DNA of 64,000 bases from Streptomyces albus subsp. chlorinus (lineage in GTDB: Bacteria; Actinomycetota; Actinomycetes; Streptomycetales; Streptomycetaceae). Shown piece by piece: positions 8,562-16,216 of this stretch. The DNA lies in contig NZ_VJOK01000001.1 of NCBI RefSeq assembly GCF_013302895.1, positions 5,892,671 to 5,956,670 on the forward strand, written 5' to 3'. Each line of letters begins with the position of its first letter. Position 1 is the first letter of the stretch. The notes beneath the pieces are model-generated. The model was not told the origin of the DNA. It was given only the letters and a program-made list of their open reading frames with translations, and ran no database searches. The translations under genes and the position numbers were made by a program.

Positions 8562-8607
8562 CGTACGGCCCCGTGGGGCCCTGTCGTACGGCCCCGTGGG
8601 GCCCTGT
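8562..8607. repeat. Two perfect 23-bp direct repeats
   Basis: The unit starts CGTACGGCCCCGTGGGG and is repeated exactly, back to back, 18 to 63 bases upstream of the DUF4267-like start codon. Each unit contains the self-complementary GGCCCCGTGGGGCC, so each could form a small hairpin or bind a dimeric protein. Confidence 0.7.
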
Positions 8608-8667
8608 ATGGCTTGTGCGACCCGGTGCGACGCGACCCGCGAGGCATTCCGGCGCACGGGAGTTCGC

Positions 8668-8726
8668 GTACACCCGTACGCACGCGTACACCCGTACACA
8701 CCCGTACACGCGCGTACACGCGTACG
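8668..8726. repeat. Seven GTAC tetramers at about one-turn spacing
   Basis: GTAC occurs at 8668, 8676, 8686, 8694, 8704, 8714 and 8723 within alternating ACAC/ACCC/ACGC linkers. The near-helical spacing is seen directly; any role is unknown. Confidence 0.65.
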
Positions 8727-8953
8727 TGCACCGAAACCCGGCTCTCCCCAACTTCCCGTCCGGAACCGCTTCCACGCACGGAACCGCGCACCTGCCCGGG
8801 CATCGGGAGCCCAGGCCGTGTACGGGGATCACAGTCACCGCACCCCTTACATCGCCCGGTCGGAGGCGTCCGCACGTATGCGCGATTTGTAGGGAACGGG
8901 GAAGTGTGTCCAACTCGCCCCGCACGTACGGTAGTCGTGCGCATACTTGCGGC

Positions 8954-10063
8954 ATGCATGGTGAGCATGACAGTGACGATGTGCCGGCTTACCGGACGAT
9001 CAGGGTGGCGCCCGCCGTGGAGCCCGTGGCGGCGCTGGCGGACGAGGAAGCGTGGCTGGCGCGGGACCGCTACCCCGTGCTGATGGGGTTCCGCCCCGTC
9101 TTCGGCGTCGCCCGCGAACGGGAGCAGGGCGGCTGGCAGCTGATGACCTCCTGCGGCTCGCCGACGCCGCAGACCGCCCGCGACGGGCTGGCGGCGCACT
9201 TCCGGCGCCGCGCGCACGAGGCGGAGGAGGCGGGCGACGAGGAGACCCGCGACGCCTGCCAGGCCGCTGCCGAGCGCCTCGACTGGGAGGTCGTCGACGA
9301 GATGACCGTGCTGGGCGAGCGCTACCGGGTCGTCCGCGCCGAGAACGTCATCCGCTCCGGTCCGGACGGTCCCGAGCCGCCCCGCCCCTCGGACCCGGAC
9401 CCGGCCGAGCCGGGCAACGCGAGCAAGCTGCCCGACCGCACCGAGGGCTTCGTCCTCGACACCGTCATCCCCACCGGGCCCTCCGAGGGCATCCTGAAGG
9501 CGGAACTCCTCGCCCTCGCCCACCGCGAGGGCGACCCGCCGCAGGTAAGGGAGGACGCGCGGCGGGCCGCCGTCACCCACCCGGGCGGCGTCCTGCTGCC
9601 GCCCGTCTTCCTCTTCGCCGAGGAGGAGGGCGGGGCCTGGCGCTCCGAGACCGGCGACGGCGGCACGCCGCAGCAGGCGCGCGACTCGCTCACCATGCTG
9701 CTGCGCGTCCTCGCCCCCGCGATGAAGGGGCTGGACGAGGCCACCCGGGCCGTCTACAAGGAGGCGGCCGACCGGCTCGACGCCGAGCGCGGCGTCGAGC
9801 TGCGCTTCGCCGGACGCCATCTGCGCCTCGTCCGCGTCGAACGCTTCGTCCGGATCGGCCCCGACGGACCCGAGGGTCCGCGTCCCAGCGACTACGACCC
9901 GGACGAGCCGGTCATGGTGCAGGAGGAGCGGCTGCGCGCCGAGGGCGGGCTCGCGGACGACGAGGACGCCATGGAGGACGACCCCGAGTTCACGGCCCGG
10001 ATGGAGCTGCTCCAGCGCCTCTCGCAGGAGGAACTGGCCCGCCGCAGGGGGACGGGGGAGTAG
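8954..10063 (+). CDS. DUF5954-family protein with two related halves
   Basis: A 369-residue, acidic, soluble protein resembling the Streptomyces DUF5954 family; function unknown. The protein is an internal duplication. An N-terminal half ends in RYRVVRAENVIRSGPDGPEP followed by RPSDPDPAEPG, and a C-terminal half ends in RHLRLVRVERFVRIGPDGPEG followed by RPSDYDPDEP. Each half also carries a V[FL]xxFA[RE]E strand followed by a W-containing strand and a T[PA]QxARD helix. The ATG at 8954 gives the expected N-terminus (MHGEHDSDD). No Shine-Dalgarno sequence precedes it, and a CATACT box at 8942-8947 ends six bases upstream, so the mRNA may be leaderless. It stands alone and converges on the permease gene. 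Confidence 0.7.
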   Translation: MHGEHDSDDVPAYRTIRVAPAVEPVAALADEEAWLARDRYPVLMGFRPVFGVAREREQGGWQLMTSCGSPTPQTARDGLAAHFRRRAHEAEEAGDEETRDACQAAAERLDWEVVDEMTVLGERYRVVRAENVIRSGPDGPEPPRPSDPDPAEPGNASKLPDRTEGFVLDTVIPTGPSEGILKAELLALAHREGDPPQVREDARRAAVTHPGGVLLPPVFLFAEEEGGAWRSETGDGGTPQQARDSLTMLLRVLAPAMKGLDEATRAVYKEAADRLDAERGVELRFAGRHLRLVRVERFVRIGPDGPEGPRPSDYDPDEPVMVQEERLRAEGGLADDEDAMEDDPEFTARMELLQRLSQEELARRRGTGE

Positions 10064-10103
10064 CGGCGGCCCGGCCCGCCGCAGCCCGCCGCCACCACCA
10101 CGC

Positions 10104-11582
10104 TCAGCGCGCCCCGGTCGCCCCGGTCGCCGCAGGGGTGGCGGGGGCGGCGGCGGGCTCCGGCGTGGTCTCCTGGGGTCCGGTGTGCGCCAGGCGGGAG
10201 CGGCGCCGCCCGTAGCAGGAGTACAGCACCAGTCCGAGGGCGACGAAGACCGCGAACTGGACCCAGGTGACGAGCGGAAGCCCGTACATCAGGTAGAGGC
10301 TGAAGGCCACGCCCAGCAGCGGGGTCACCGGGTGGAACGGCACCCGGAACCGGCGCTGGAGTGAAGGGTGGGAGCGGCGCAGCGCCAGCACGCAGATGTT
10401 GACGACGGCCATGATCGCCAGGGTGCCGATGACCGTCATGTCCAGCACCACGTCCAGCGGGACGACGGCGGCGGGGACGGCGAAGACGACGGCGACGATC
10501 CAGGTGTTGGCCACCGGGGTGGAGGTCTTCGGCGAGACGCGCGCGAACACCTTGGGCATCAGCCCGTCGCGGGACATGGACATCAGGATCCGTGTCTGCC
10601 CGTACATCACGGCCAGTACCACCGAGGCGATGGCCACCACGGCGCCCAGCGCGATGACGGTGGAGCCGAGGGTGGAGCCGGTGGCGTGGTTGACGATGAG
10701 GGAGAGCGCCGCGGGCTTGCCGCCGACCTGCTCCCAGGGCATCGCGCCGAGTGCCGCCACCGACACCAGGCAGTAGAGCAGCGCCACGCAGCCGATGGTC
10801 ACCAGGATGGCCAAGGGGATGTTCCGGCGCGGGTTCCTGACCTCCTCGCCGGCGGTGGAGATGGCGTCGAAGCCGATGAAGGAGAAGAACGCCAGCGAGG
10901 CCCCGGCCCCGATGCCGCCGATGCCCTCGGGGGCGAAGGGCGTCAGGTTGCCCGCCTTGAACGCGGTGAAGGCGATGGCGCAGAACAGCACGAGGATGCC
11001 CACCTTGATCACCGCCATGGCGGCCGTGGCCCGCGCGCTCTCCCGCACGCCCCGCACCAGCAGCACGGCGGCCAGCAGCATCACGACCACGGCGGGCACG
11101 TTGACGACGCCGCCGTGTCCGGGGGCGTCGGCCAGGGCCGCGGGGATCCGCCAGCCGACGGTGTTGCCCAGCAGCTCGTTCAGGTACTGCCCCCAGCCGA
11201 TGGCGACGGCGGAGACGGAGACGCCGTACTCCAGCAGCAGGCACCAGCCCACGAGGAAGGCGGCGCGCTCGCCGAGGGAGGCGTAGGTGTAGGAGTAGGA
11301 GCTGCCGGAGACCGGGATCGCGCCGCCCAGCTCGGCGAACGAGAACGCGGTGAAGACGCAGGTCAGCGCGGCCAGGACGAACGAGACGATGACGCCGGGT
11401 CCGGCTTCGGCCACGGTGTCGGACAGGCCGACGAAGATGCCGGTGCCCACGATCGCGCCGATGCCGAAGCACACGAGCTGGAACGGGCCGATCGTGCGCT
11501 GGAGGCCGTGTCCTTCCAGGTCGGTGCCGGACTCGGAGACCATCTGATCGGGGGACTTCAGGCGCAGGCCGGTGCGGGGCAT
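10104..11582 (-). CDS. APC-superfamily amino acid permease
   Basis: A 492-residue APC permease (YfnA/cationic amino acid transporter type) with about 12 helices. Helix 1 has the signature FGIGAIVGTGIFVG, and helix 6 contains SLAFFSFIGFDAISTAGEEVRNPRRNIP, both typical of the family. The start at 11582 follows GGAAG with five-base spacing. The upstream 190 bases carry an ARG-box-like TGCATAGTCATACG and a strong stem-loop. The gene follows the arcB/argF and arcA genes on the same strand, so arginine, ornithine or another basic amino acid is the likely substrate; that is inference from context and leader, not from the sequence of the transporter. Confidence 0.85.
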   Translation of the reverse strand: MPRTGLRLKSPDQMVSESGTDLEGHGLQRTIGPFQLVCFGIGAIVGTGIFVGLSDTVAEAGPGVIVSFVLAALTCVFTAFSFAELGGAIPVSGSSYSYTYASLGERAAFLVGWCLLLEYGVSVSAVAIGWGQYLNELLGNTVGWRIPAALADAPGHGGVVNVPAVVVMLLAAVLLVRGVRESARATAAMAVIKVGILVLFCAIAFTAFKAGNLTPFAPEGIGGIGAGASLAFFSFIGFDAISTAGEEVRNPRRNIPLAILVTIGCVALLYCLVSVAALGAMPWEQVGGKPAALSLIVNHATGSTLGSTVIALGAVVAIASVVLAVMYGQTRILMSMSRDGLMPKVFARVSPKTSTPVANTWIVAVVFAVPAAVVPLDVVLDMTVIGTLAIMAVVNICVLALRRSHPSLQRRFRVPFHPVTPLLGVAFSLYLMYGLPLVTWVQFAVFVALGLVLYSCYGRRRSRLAHTGPQETTPEPAAAPATPAATGATGAR

Positions 11583-11678
11583 GGGGACTTCCGTAAGCGG
11601 TGCGGGGGTCGTGCACGGGGGGGGCGGGCGCGGGGACGCCCGCCGGGCCCACGAGGAGCCCGTGAGGAGCCCACAAGG

Positions 11679-11706
11679 AAGGGCCCGGGCGGTGGCCCGG
11701 ACCCTT
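11679..11706 (-). promoter_or_regulatory. Stem-loop in permease leader
   Basis: AAGGG-c-CCGGGC pairs with GCCCGG-a-CCCTT around a GGTG loop: 11 base pairs with one internal mismatch, roughly 100 bases before the permease start. It may be an attenuator or the terminator of transcription from further upstream; no U-tract follows. Confidence 0.45.
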
Positions 11707-11754
11707 CGAGGCTGACTCCATCGTAACGGCCGGTCCTGCATGATCCCGCGTTGT

Positions 11755-11770
11755 GGCGTATGACTATGCA
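11755..11770 (-). promoter_or_regulatory. Candidate ARG box upstream of the permease
   Basis: On the minus strand the sequence TGCATAGTCATACG shares its first seven bases and spacing with TGCATAGAGATTCG in the ornithine carbamoyltransferase promoter. It is a possible ArgR site; only one clear box is seen here. Confidence 0.35.
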
Positions 11771-11835
11771 CACATGTGTGCCGCGTTGATCACGCGCACA
11801 CGGCCGCCGCCGGCCGTCCGCGCGGGGCCGCCGCC

Positions 11836-12840
11836 TCAGCCCAGCGTGGCGACCAGTACGGCCTTGATCGTGTGCAGCCGGTTCTCGGCCTCGTCGAAGA
11901 CGACGGAGTGCTCCGACTCGAACACCTCGTCGGTGACCTCCAGCGAGGTCAGCCCGTGCCGCTCGTGGATCTCCCGGCCCACGGCCGTGCCCAGGTCGTG
12001 GAAGGCGGGCAGGCAGTGCAGGAAGCGGACCTGGGGATTGCCGGTGGCGCGCAGCACCTCCATGGTCACCGCGTACGGGCGCAGCAGCGCGATCCGCTCG
12101 TCCCACACCTGTTTCGGCTCGCCCATCGAGACCCATACGTCGGTGGCGAGGAAGTCCGCCCCGCGCACGCCCTCCTCGACGTCCTCGGTGAGCGTGATCC
12201 GCGCGCCGGTCCGCTCCGCCAGTTCGCGCGCCCGCGCCGTGACCGACTCCTCGGGCCACAGCGGGCGCGGCGCCGCGATCCGTACGTCCATGCCGAGCAG
12301 CGCCCCCGTCACCAGGTAGGAGTTGCCCATGTTGTTGCGCGCGTCGCCCAGGTAGGCGTACGAGATCTCCTCCAGGGCCCGTCCCTGGGGAGCGTGCTCG
12401 GTCATCGTCAGCACGTCCGCCAGCATCTGGGTGGGGTGCCACTCGTCGGTGAGCCCGTTGTAGACGGGTACGCCGGCGTGGGCCGCCAGCTCCTCGACGA
12501 TCTCCTGCCCGCTGCCGCGGTACTGGATCGCGTCGAACATCCGCCCGAGGACGCGGGCGGTGTCCTTCACCGACTCCTTCTGTCCCAGGTGCGAGCCCGC
12601 GGGGTCCAGGTAGGTGGTGTGGGCACCCTGGTCGGCCGCCGCCACCTCGAAAGCGCAGCGCGTCCGGGTGGAGGACTTCTCGAAGACCAGCGCGACCGAG
12701 CGGCCCCGCAGCAGCGGGCGCTCCGAGCCGGCGCGCTTGTCCCGCTTCAGCTCGGCCGCGAGGGAGAGCAGGGAGCGGAACTCCTCCGGGGTGAAGTCCA
12801 GTTCCTTGAGGAAGTGGCGGCCTGCGAGGTCTGCTGCCAT
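11836..12840 (-). CDS. argF: Ornithine carbamoyltransferase
   Basis: A 334-residue ornithine carbamoyltransferase, full length for the family. It carries the carbamoyl-phosphate motif SSTRTRCAFEVAAADQG near residue 54, the PVYNGLTDEWHPTQMLADVLTM segment, the ornithine-binding DVWVSMGE and the catalytic HCLPAFHD. I chose the ATG at 12840 because GGGAG is correctly spaced and family homology starts there (AADLAGRHFLKELDFTP); an in-frame ATG at 12879 coincides with the expected transcription start. The arginine deiminase gene lies just upstream on the same strand, so the enzyme may work anabolically or, as ArcB, in arginine breakdown. The promoter is overlapped by ARG-box-like half sites, suggesting ArgR repression. 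Confidence 0.92.
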   Translation of the reverse strand: MAADLAGRHFLKELDFTPEEFRSLLSLAAELKRDKRAGSERPLLRGRSVALVFEKSSTRTRCAFEVAAADQGAHTTYLDPAGSHLGQKESVKDTARVLGRMFDAIQYRGSGQEIVEELAAHAGVPVYNGLTDEWHPTQMLADVLTMTEHAPQGRALEEISYAYLGDARNNMGNSYLVTGALLGMDVRIAAPRPLWPEESVTARARELAERTGARITLTEDVEEGVRGADFLATDVWVSMGEPKQVWDERIALLRPYAVTMEVLRATGNPQVRFLHCLPAFHDLGTAVGREIHERHGLTSLEVTDEVFESEHSVVFDEAENRLHTIKAVLVATLG

Positions 12841-12887
12841 GTCGGCTCCCTGGCGTGTGCGCGGCGGCGGTCCGGTCATCCCGTAAT

Positions 12888-12916
12888 TCTATACGGCCCT
12901 ACGAATCTCTATGCAA
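12888..12916 (-). promoter_or_regulatory. argF promoter overlapped by ARG-box-like sites
   Basis: On the minus strand TTGCAT (12911-12916) and TATAGA (12888-12893) are separated by exactly 17 bases, a textbook vegetative promoter. The same stretch contains TGCATAGAGATTCGTA and the partial palindrome CCGTA-TAGAAT-TACGG (12881-12896), arranged like tandem ARG boxes. A bound ArgR would cover both promoter elements. Confidence 0.6.
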
Positions 12917-12936
12917 ACCCGGCTTCCTCCGCGGCG

Positions 12937-14178
12937 TCACACCGCGTCCCGCTCCACCGGGCAGCTCATACAGCGCGGCCCCCCGCGCCCCCGCCCCAGC
13001 TCACTGCCCGGGATCTCGATCACCTCGATGCCCTCCTTCCGCAGATGGGTGTTGGTGGTCACGTTCCGCTCGTACGCCACGACGACCCCGGGCCGCACGG
13101 CGAGCACGTTGCAGCCGTCGTCCCACTGCTCCCGCTCGGCCGCACGCACGTCCTGGGTGGGCGTCAGCACGCGGATCCGGTCCAGCCCGAGAGCCGCGGC
13201 GATGGCGCGGTGCATGTGCTCGGGCGGATGGTCGGAGACCTTCAGCTCCGTGCCGCCCGCCCCCGGCTCGATCGTGTACGAGCGGAGCATGCCCAGCCCC
13301 TCGTACTGGGTGAAGGTCTCCCCGTCGACCATCGTCATCACCGTGTCCAGATGCATGAAGGCCCGGCGCTTGGGCATGTCGAGCGCCACGATCGAACGGG
13401 CCGACCCCCGCGCGAACAGCCCGCGGGCCAGCGTCTCGACGGCCTGCGGCGTCGTGCGCTCGCTCATCCCGACCAGCACGGCGCCGTTGCCCAGCACCAG
13501 CACGTCGCCGCCCTCGATGGTCGAGGGCGAGGGGTACCCGGACTCGCCCCCCGCCCAGGTGTGGAAGCCGCCGGACTCCCCCTCGGCGGCGAAGAGCGGA
13601 TGGTGCCGGTAGACGGCCTCGAAATGGACCGTCTCCCGCTGGCGCGCGGGCCACCGCATCGCGTTGATGCACACCCCGTCGTAGACCCACGCCGAGGTGT
13701 CGCGGGTGAAGAGGTGGTTGGGCAGCGGCGCGAGCAGGAAGTCGTCCTCCTCCATCACGTGGAAGCGCACCGAGGCCGGCTCGGCGCACCGCTCCAGGTA
13801 CTCCCGCTTCGTCATGCCGCCGATCAGCGCCTCGGTCAGCTCGGCCGTCGGCATCCGGTCGAAGGAGGCGCGCAGCGGCTCGGTGGCCAGCGGGCCGTAC
13901 TCCCGCTCGTCGAAGACCCGGTCCAGCACCAGGGCTCGGGCGGCGGGCACATCGAGGGCCTCCGCCAGCAGCTCCGCGAACAGATGGACCTCGACACCGA
14001 GTTCGCGGAGCGTGTCGGCGAACGCGTCGTGCTCCTGGCGGGCACGGCGCACCCACAGCACGTCGTCGAAGAGGAGGTCGTCCTTGTTGGTGGGGGTGAG
14101 CCGCTTCATCTCTAGGCCCGGCCGGTGCACGATCACACGGCGCAGCCGCCCGGTCTCGGAGTCGACATGGAATCCCAT
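12937..14178 (-). CDS. arcA: Arginine deiminase
   Basis: A 413-residue arginine deiminase (arginine to citrulline plus ammonia). Substrate and catalytic motifs are visible: NHLFTRDTSAWV, the EGGDVL acidic site, HLDTVMTMVD with the catalytic His, and the nucleophile C403 in GGPRCMSCP close to the C-terminus. Full length with a clean N-terminus (GFHVDSETGRLRRVIVHRPG). It precedes the ornithine carbamoyltransferase gene on the same strand with a 96-base gap that holds a separate promoter. Together with the permease they form an arginine-utilisation block; a carbamate kinase gene (arcC) is not in the window. No obvious Shine-Dalgarno sequence precedes the start. Confidence 0.93.
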   Translation of the reverse strand: MGFHVDSETGRLRRVIVHRPGLEMKRLTPTNKDDLLFDDVLWVRRARQEHDAFADTLRELGVEVHLFAELLAEALDVPAARALVLDRVFDEREYGPLATEPLRASFDRMPTAELTEALIGGMTKREYLERCAEPASVRFHVMEEDDFLLAPLPNHLFTRDTSAWVYDGVCINAMRWPARQRETVHFEAVYRHHPLFAAEGESGGFHTWAGGESGYPSPSTIEGGDVLVLGNGAVLVGMSERTTPQAVETLARGLFARGSARSIVALDMPKRRAFMHLDTVMTMVDGETFTQYEGLGMLRSYTIEPGAGGTELKVSDHPPEHMHRAIAAALGLDRIRVLTPTQDVRAAEREQWDDGCNVLAVRPGVVVAYERNVTTNTHLRKEGIEVIEIPGSELGRGRGGPRCMSCPVERDAV

Positions 14179-14217
14179 GGGCTCATCCTGACGGAGCGTC
14201 CACCCGCCCGCGAGGAA

Positions 14218-15166
14218 TCAGCCCGCGGCGTCCAGGACGTCGCGGACCGCCGCGATGTCCGCCGGGCCCACCCGGCAGCAGCCGCCGACCAGCCGCGCGC
14301 CGCGCGCCACCCATCCCGCCGCGCGCGCCGCCGCGAAGGAGGACGCCCCCGTCCACACGGAACGTGCGGCATCCCATCCCTCGCCGCTGTTCGGATAGGC
14401 GACGAGCGGCAGCCCCGGGCAGGCGCGCGCGGCGGCCTCCAGGGCGGCGTCCACCTCGTCGGCCGCACAGCAGTTGACACCGACCGCGAGCACCTGGTCG
14501 TTCCCGGCGGCCACGGCGAAGGCGTCCGCGAGCGGCTGCCCGGCGCGGGTGCGCCCGTCCGCCACGGTGTAGCTCAGCCACACCGGCACGCCCGCGCCGG
14601 CCGCCGCCCGCAGCAGCGCCTCCGCCTCGTCCGCGTCGGGAACCGTCTCCAGCGCGAGGACGTCGGGCCGCGCCCGCGCCACCGCCTCGATCCGCGGCCG
14701 GTGGAAGGCGGCCAGTTCCGCGACGCCGAGCCCGTACCGGCCCCGGTACTCGCTCCCGTCGGCGAGGACCGCGCCGTAGGGGCCCCACGGAGGCCGCCAC
14801 CCACACCGGCCCGGCGGCGGCCTCGCGGGCCGCCGCGCGGGCCAGCTCCACGCCGCGCGCGAAGAGCGCCCCGGCCTGTGCTTCTGTCATCCCGCGCCGG
14901 GCGAAACCCTCGAAGGACGCCTGGTAGCTCGCCGTGATCAGCACCCGCGCCCCCGCACGCACGTACGCCGCGTGCGCCGCCTCGATCTCCTCCGGCGCCT
15001 CGGCCAGCAGCCGGGCCGACCACAGCTCGTCGGCCAGGTCGCACCCCTGGGCCTCCAGCTGGTTGGACAGCCCGCCGTCGAGGAGCACCGGGCCGCGTGC
15101 GAGGGCTTCCGCGAGCGGAGGCGGTTCCGCGGGGGGCGGTCCCGTTCCGGGCGGGGCAGCGGTCAT
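14218..15166 (-). pseudogene. mmuM: Homocysteine S-methyltransferase, one-base frameshift
   Basis: The N-terminal frame reads GPVLLDGGLSNQLEAQG through WVAASVGP, a Zn-dependent homocysteine S-methyltransferase start. At that point the frame runs into nonsense, while the proper continuation, through VLALETVPDADEAEALL, GVNCC and the Zn-binding GGCCRVGP end, lies in another frame. Removing one base from GGGGCCCC at 14779-14786 restores one reading frame (ASVGPYGAVLADGSEYRG). The gene is therefore either a very recent pseudogene or intact with a one-base sequencing error; nothing else is damaged. It overlaps the upstream oxidoreductase stop by four bases (ATGA). MmuM would make methionine from S-methylmethionine or SAM. 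Confidence 0.85.
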
Positions 15167-16086
15167 GCCAGCTTGGCCTGCACCTGGTCGGCGATCAGGG
15201 CCAGGTGGTCCAGGTCGCCGAGGTCGAGGATCTGGAGGTAGATGCGGGTGCTGCCCAGCTCCCCGTAGCGGCCGATCTTGTCGACGACCTCCTCGGGCGA
15301 GCCCGCCAGGCCGTTCTGCTTCAGCTCGTCCACCTCGCGGCCGATGGCCGCCGCCCGGCGGGCCACCTCGGCGTCGTTCCTGCCGACGCAGGCGACCAGC
15401 GCGTTCGAGTACACCAGCTCGTCCGCGTCGCGGCCCCGCTCCTCGGCCGCCGCCCGCACCCGGCCGAACTGCCGCTCGCTGTCCTCCAGCGAGCCGAACG
15501 GCACATTGAACTCGTCCGCGTACCGGGCCGCCAGCCGCGGGGTGCGCTTGGCGCCGAAGCCGCCGATCAGCACCGGGATGCGCTCCTGGTACGGCTTGGG
15601 CAGCGCCGGGCAGTCCTTGAGCTGGTAGTAGGTGCCGTCGTAGTCGAACTTCTCACCGACCGGCGTCTCCCACAGGCCGGTGATGATCGCCAGCTGCTCC
15701 TCCAGCCGCCCGAACTTCTCCTTCGGGAAGGGGATGCCGTAGGCAGTGTGCTCCTCCTCGTACCACCCCGAGCCCAGCCCGAAGTCGATCCTCCCGCCCG
15801 ACATGGCGTCCACCTGGGCGACCTGGATGGCCAGCGTGCCCGGCAGCCGGAAGGTGCCCGCCGTCATCAGCGTGCCCAGCCGGATGCGGCTGGTCTCCCG
15901 GGCGAGCCCGGCCAGGGTGATCCAGGCGTCGGTCGGGCCGGGGAGACCGTCGGAGTCCCCCATGGCCAGGTAGTGGTCGGAGCGGTAGAAGGCGTCGAAG
16001 CCCAGGTCCTCGGTGGCCTTCGCCACCTTCAGCAGCGTGTCGTAGTCGGCCCCCTGCTGGGGTTCGGTGAAGATTCGCAGTCGCAT
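15163..16086 (-). CDS. LLM-class F420-dependent oxidoreductase
   Basis: A 307-residue bacterial luciferase-like TIM barrel of the F420-dependent class. Typical segments are FRxSDHY near the N-terminus (FYRSDHYLAMGD), SRIRLGTLMTAGTFRLPGTLA, the conserved DAMSGGRIDFGLGSGWYEEEHTAYGIPFP and the IPVLIGGFGAKRTPRLAARYADEFN strand. The substrate cannot be told from the sequence. It is coupled by a four-base overlap to the homocysteine methyltransferase gene, an association that may be incidental. The ATG at 16086 gives the usual N-terminus MRLRIFTEPQQG. Confidence 0.87.
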   Translation of the reverse strand: MRLRIFTEPQQGADYDTLLKVAKATEDLGFDAFYRSDHYLAMGDSDGLPGPTDAWITLAGLARETSRIRLGTLMTAGTFRLPGTLAIQVAQVDAMSGGRIDFGLGSGWYEEEHTAYGIPFPKEKFGRLEEQLAIITGLWETPVGEKFDYDGTYYQLKDCPALPKPYQERIPVLIGGFGAKRTPRLAARYADEFNVPFGSLEDSERQFGRVRAAAEERGRDADELVYSNALVACVGRNDAEVARRAAAIGREVDELKQNGLAGSPEEVVDKIGRYGELGSTRIYLQILDLGDLDHLALIADQVQAKLA

Positions 16087-16216
16087 GCCCCCATCTTGCC
16101 TGGTGGCCGCGGCGACCCGGCGGCTCCCCTCGCCAGTGGCCCTCGCCAGTGGGCCCGGCCCCCCTCCACCGGCCCTTCACCGGGACGGGCAGGGGGCGGG
16201 GCGCGCGGCCCGGCGG

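Larger units (their letters stand above)
8545..8953. other. Non-coding gap containing GTAC-rich and 23-bp repeats
   Basis: No gene is visible between the divergent DUF4267-like and DUF5954 genes. Two perfect 23-base direct repeats (8562-8584 and 8585-8607, each beginning CGTACGGCCCC) lie just upstream of the DUF4267-like gene. A second block holds seven GTAC tetramers at 8-10 base intervals (8668-8726). The last 100 bases are ordinary sequence without an obvious ribosome binding site for the downstream gene. Confidence 0.65.
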
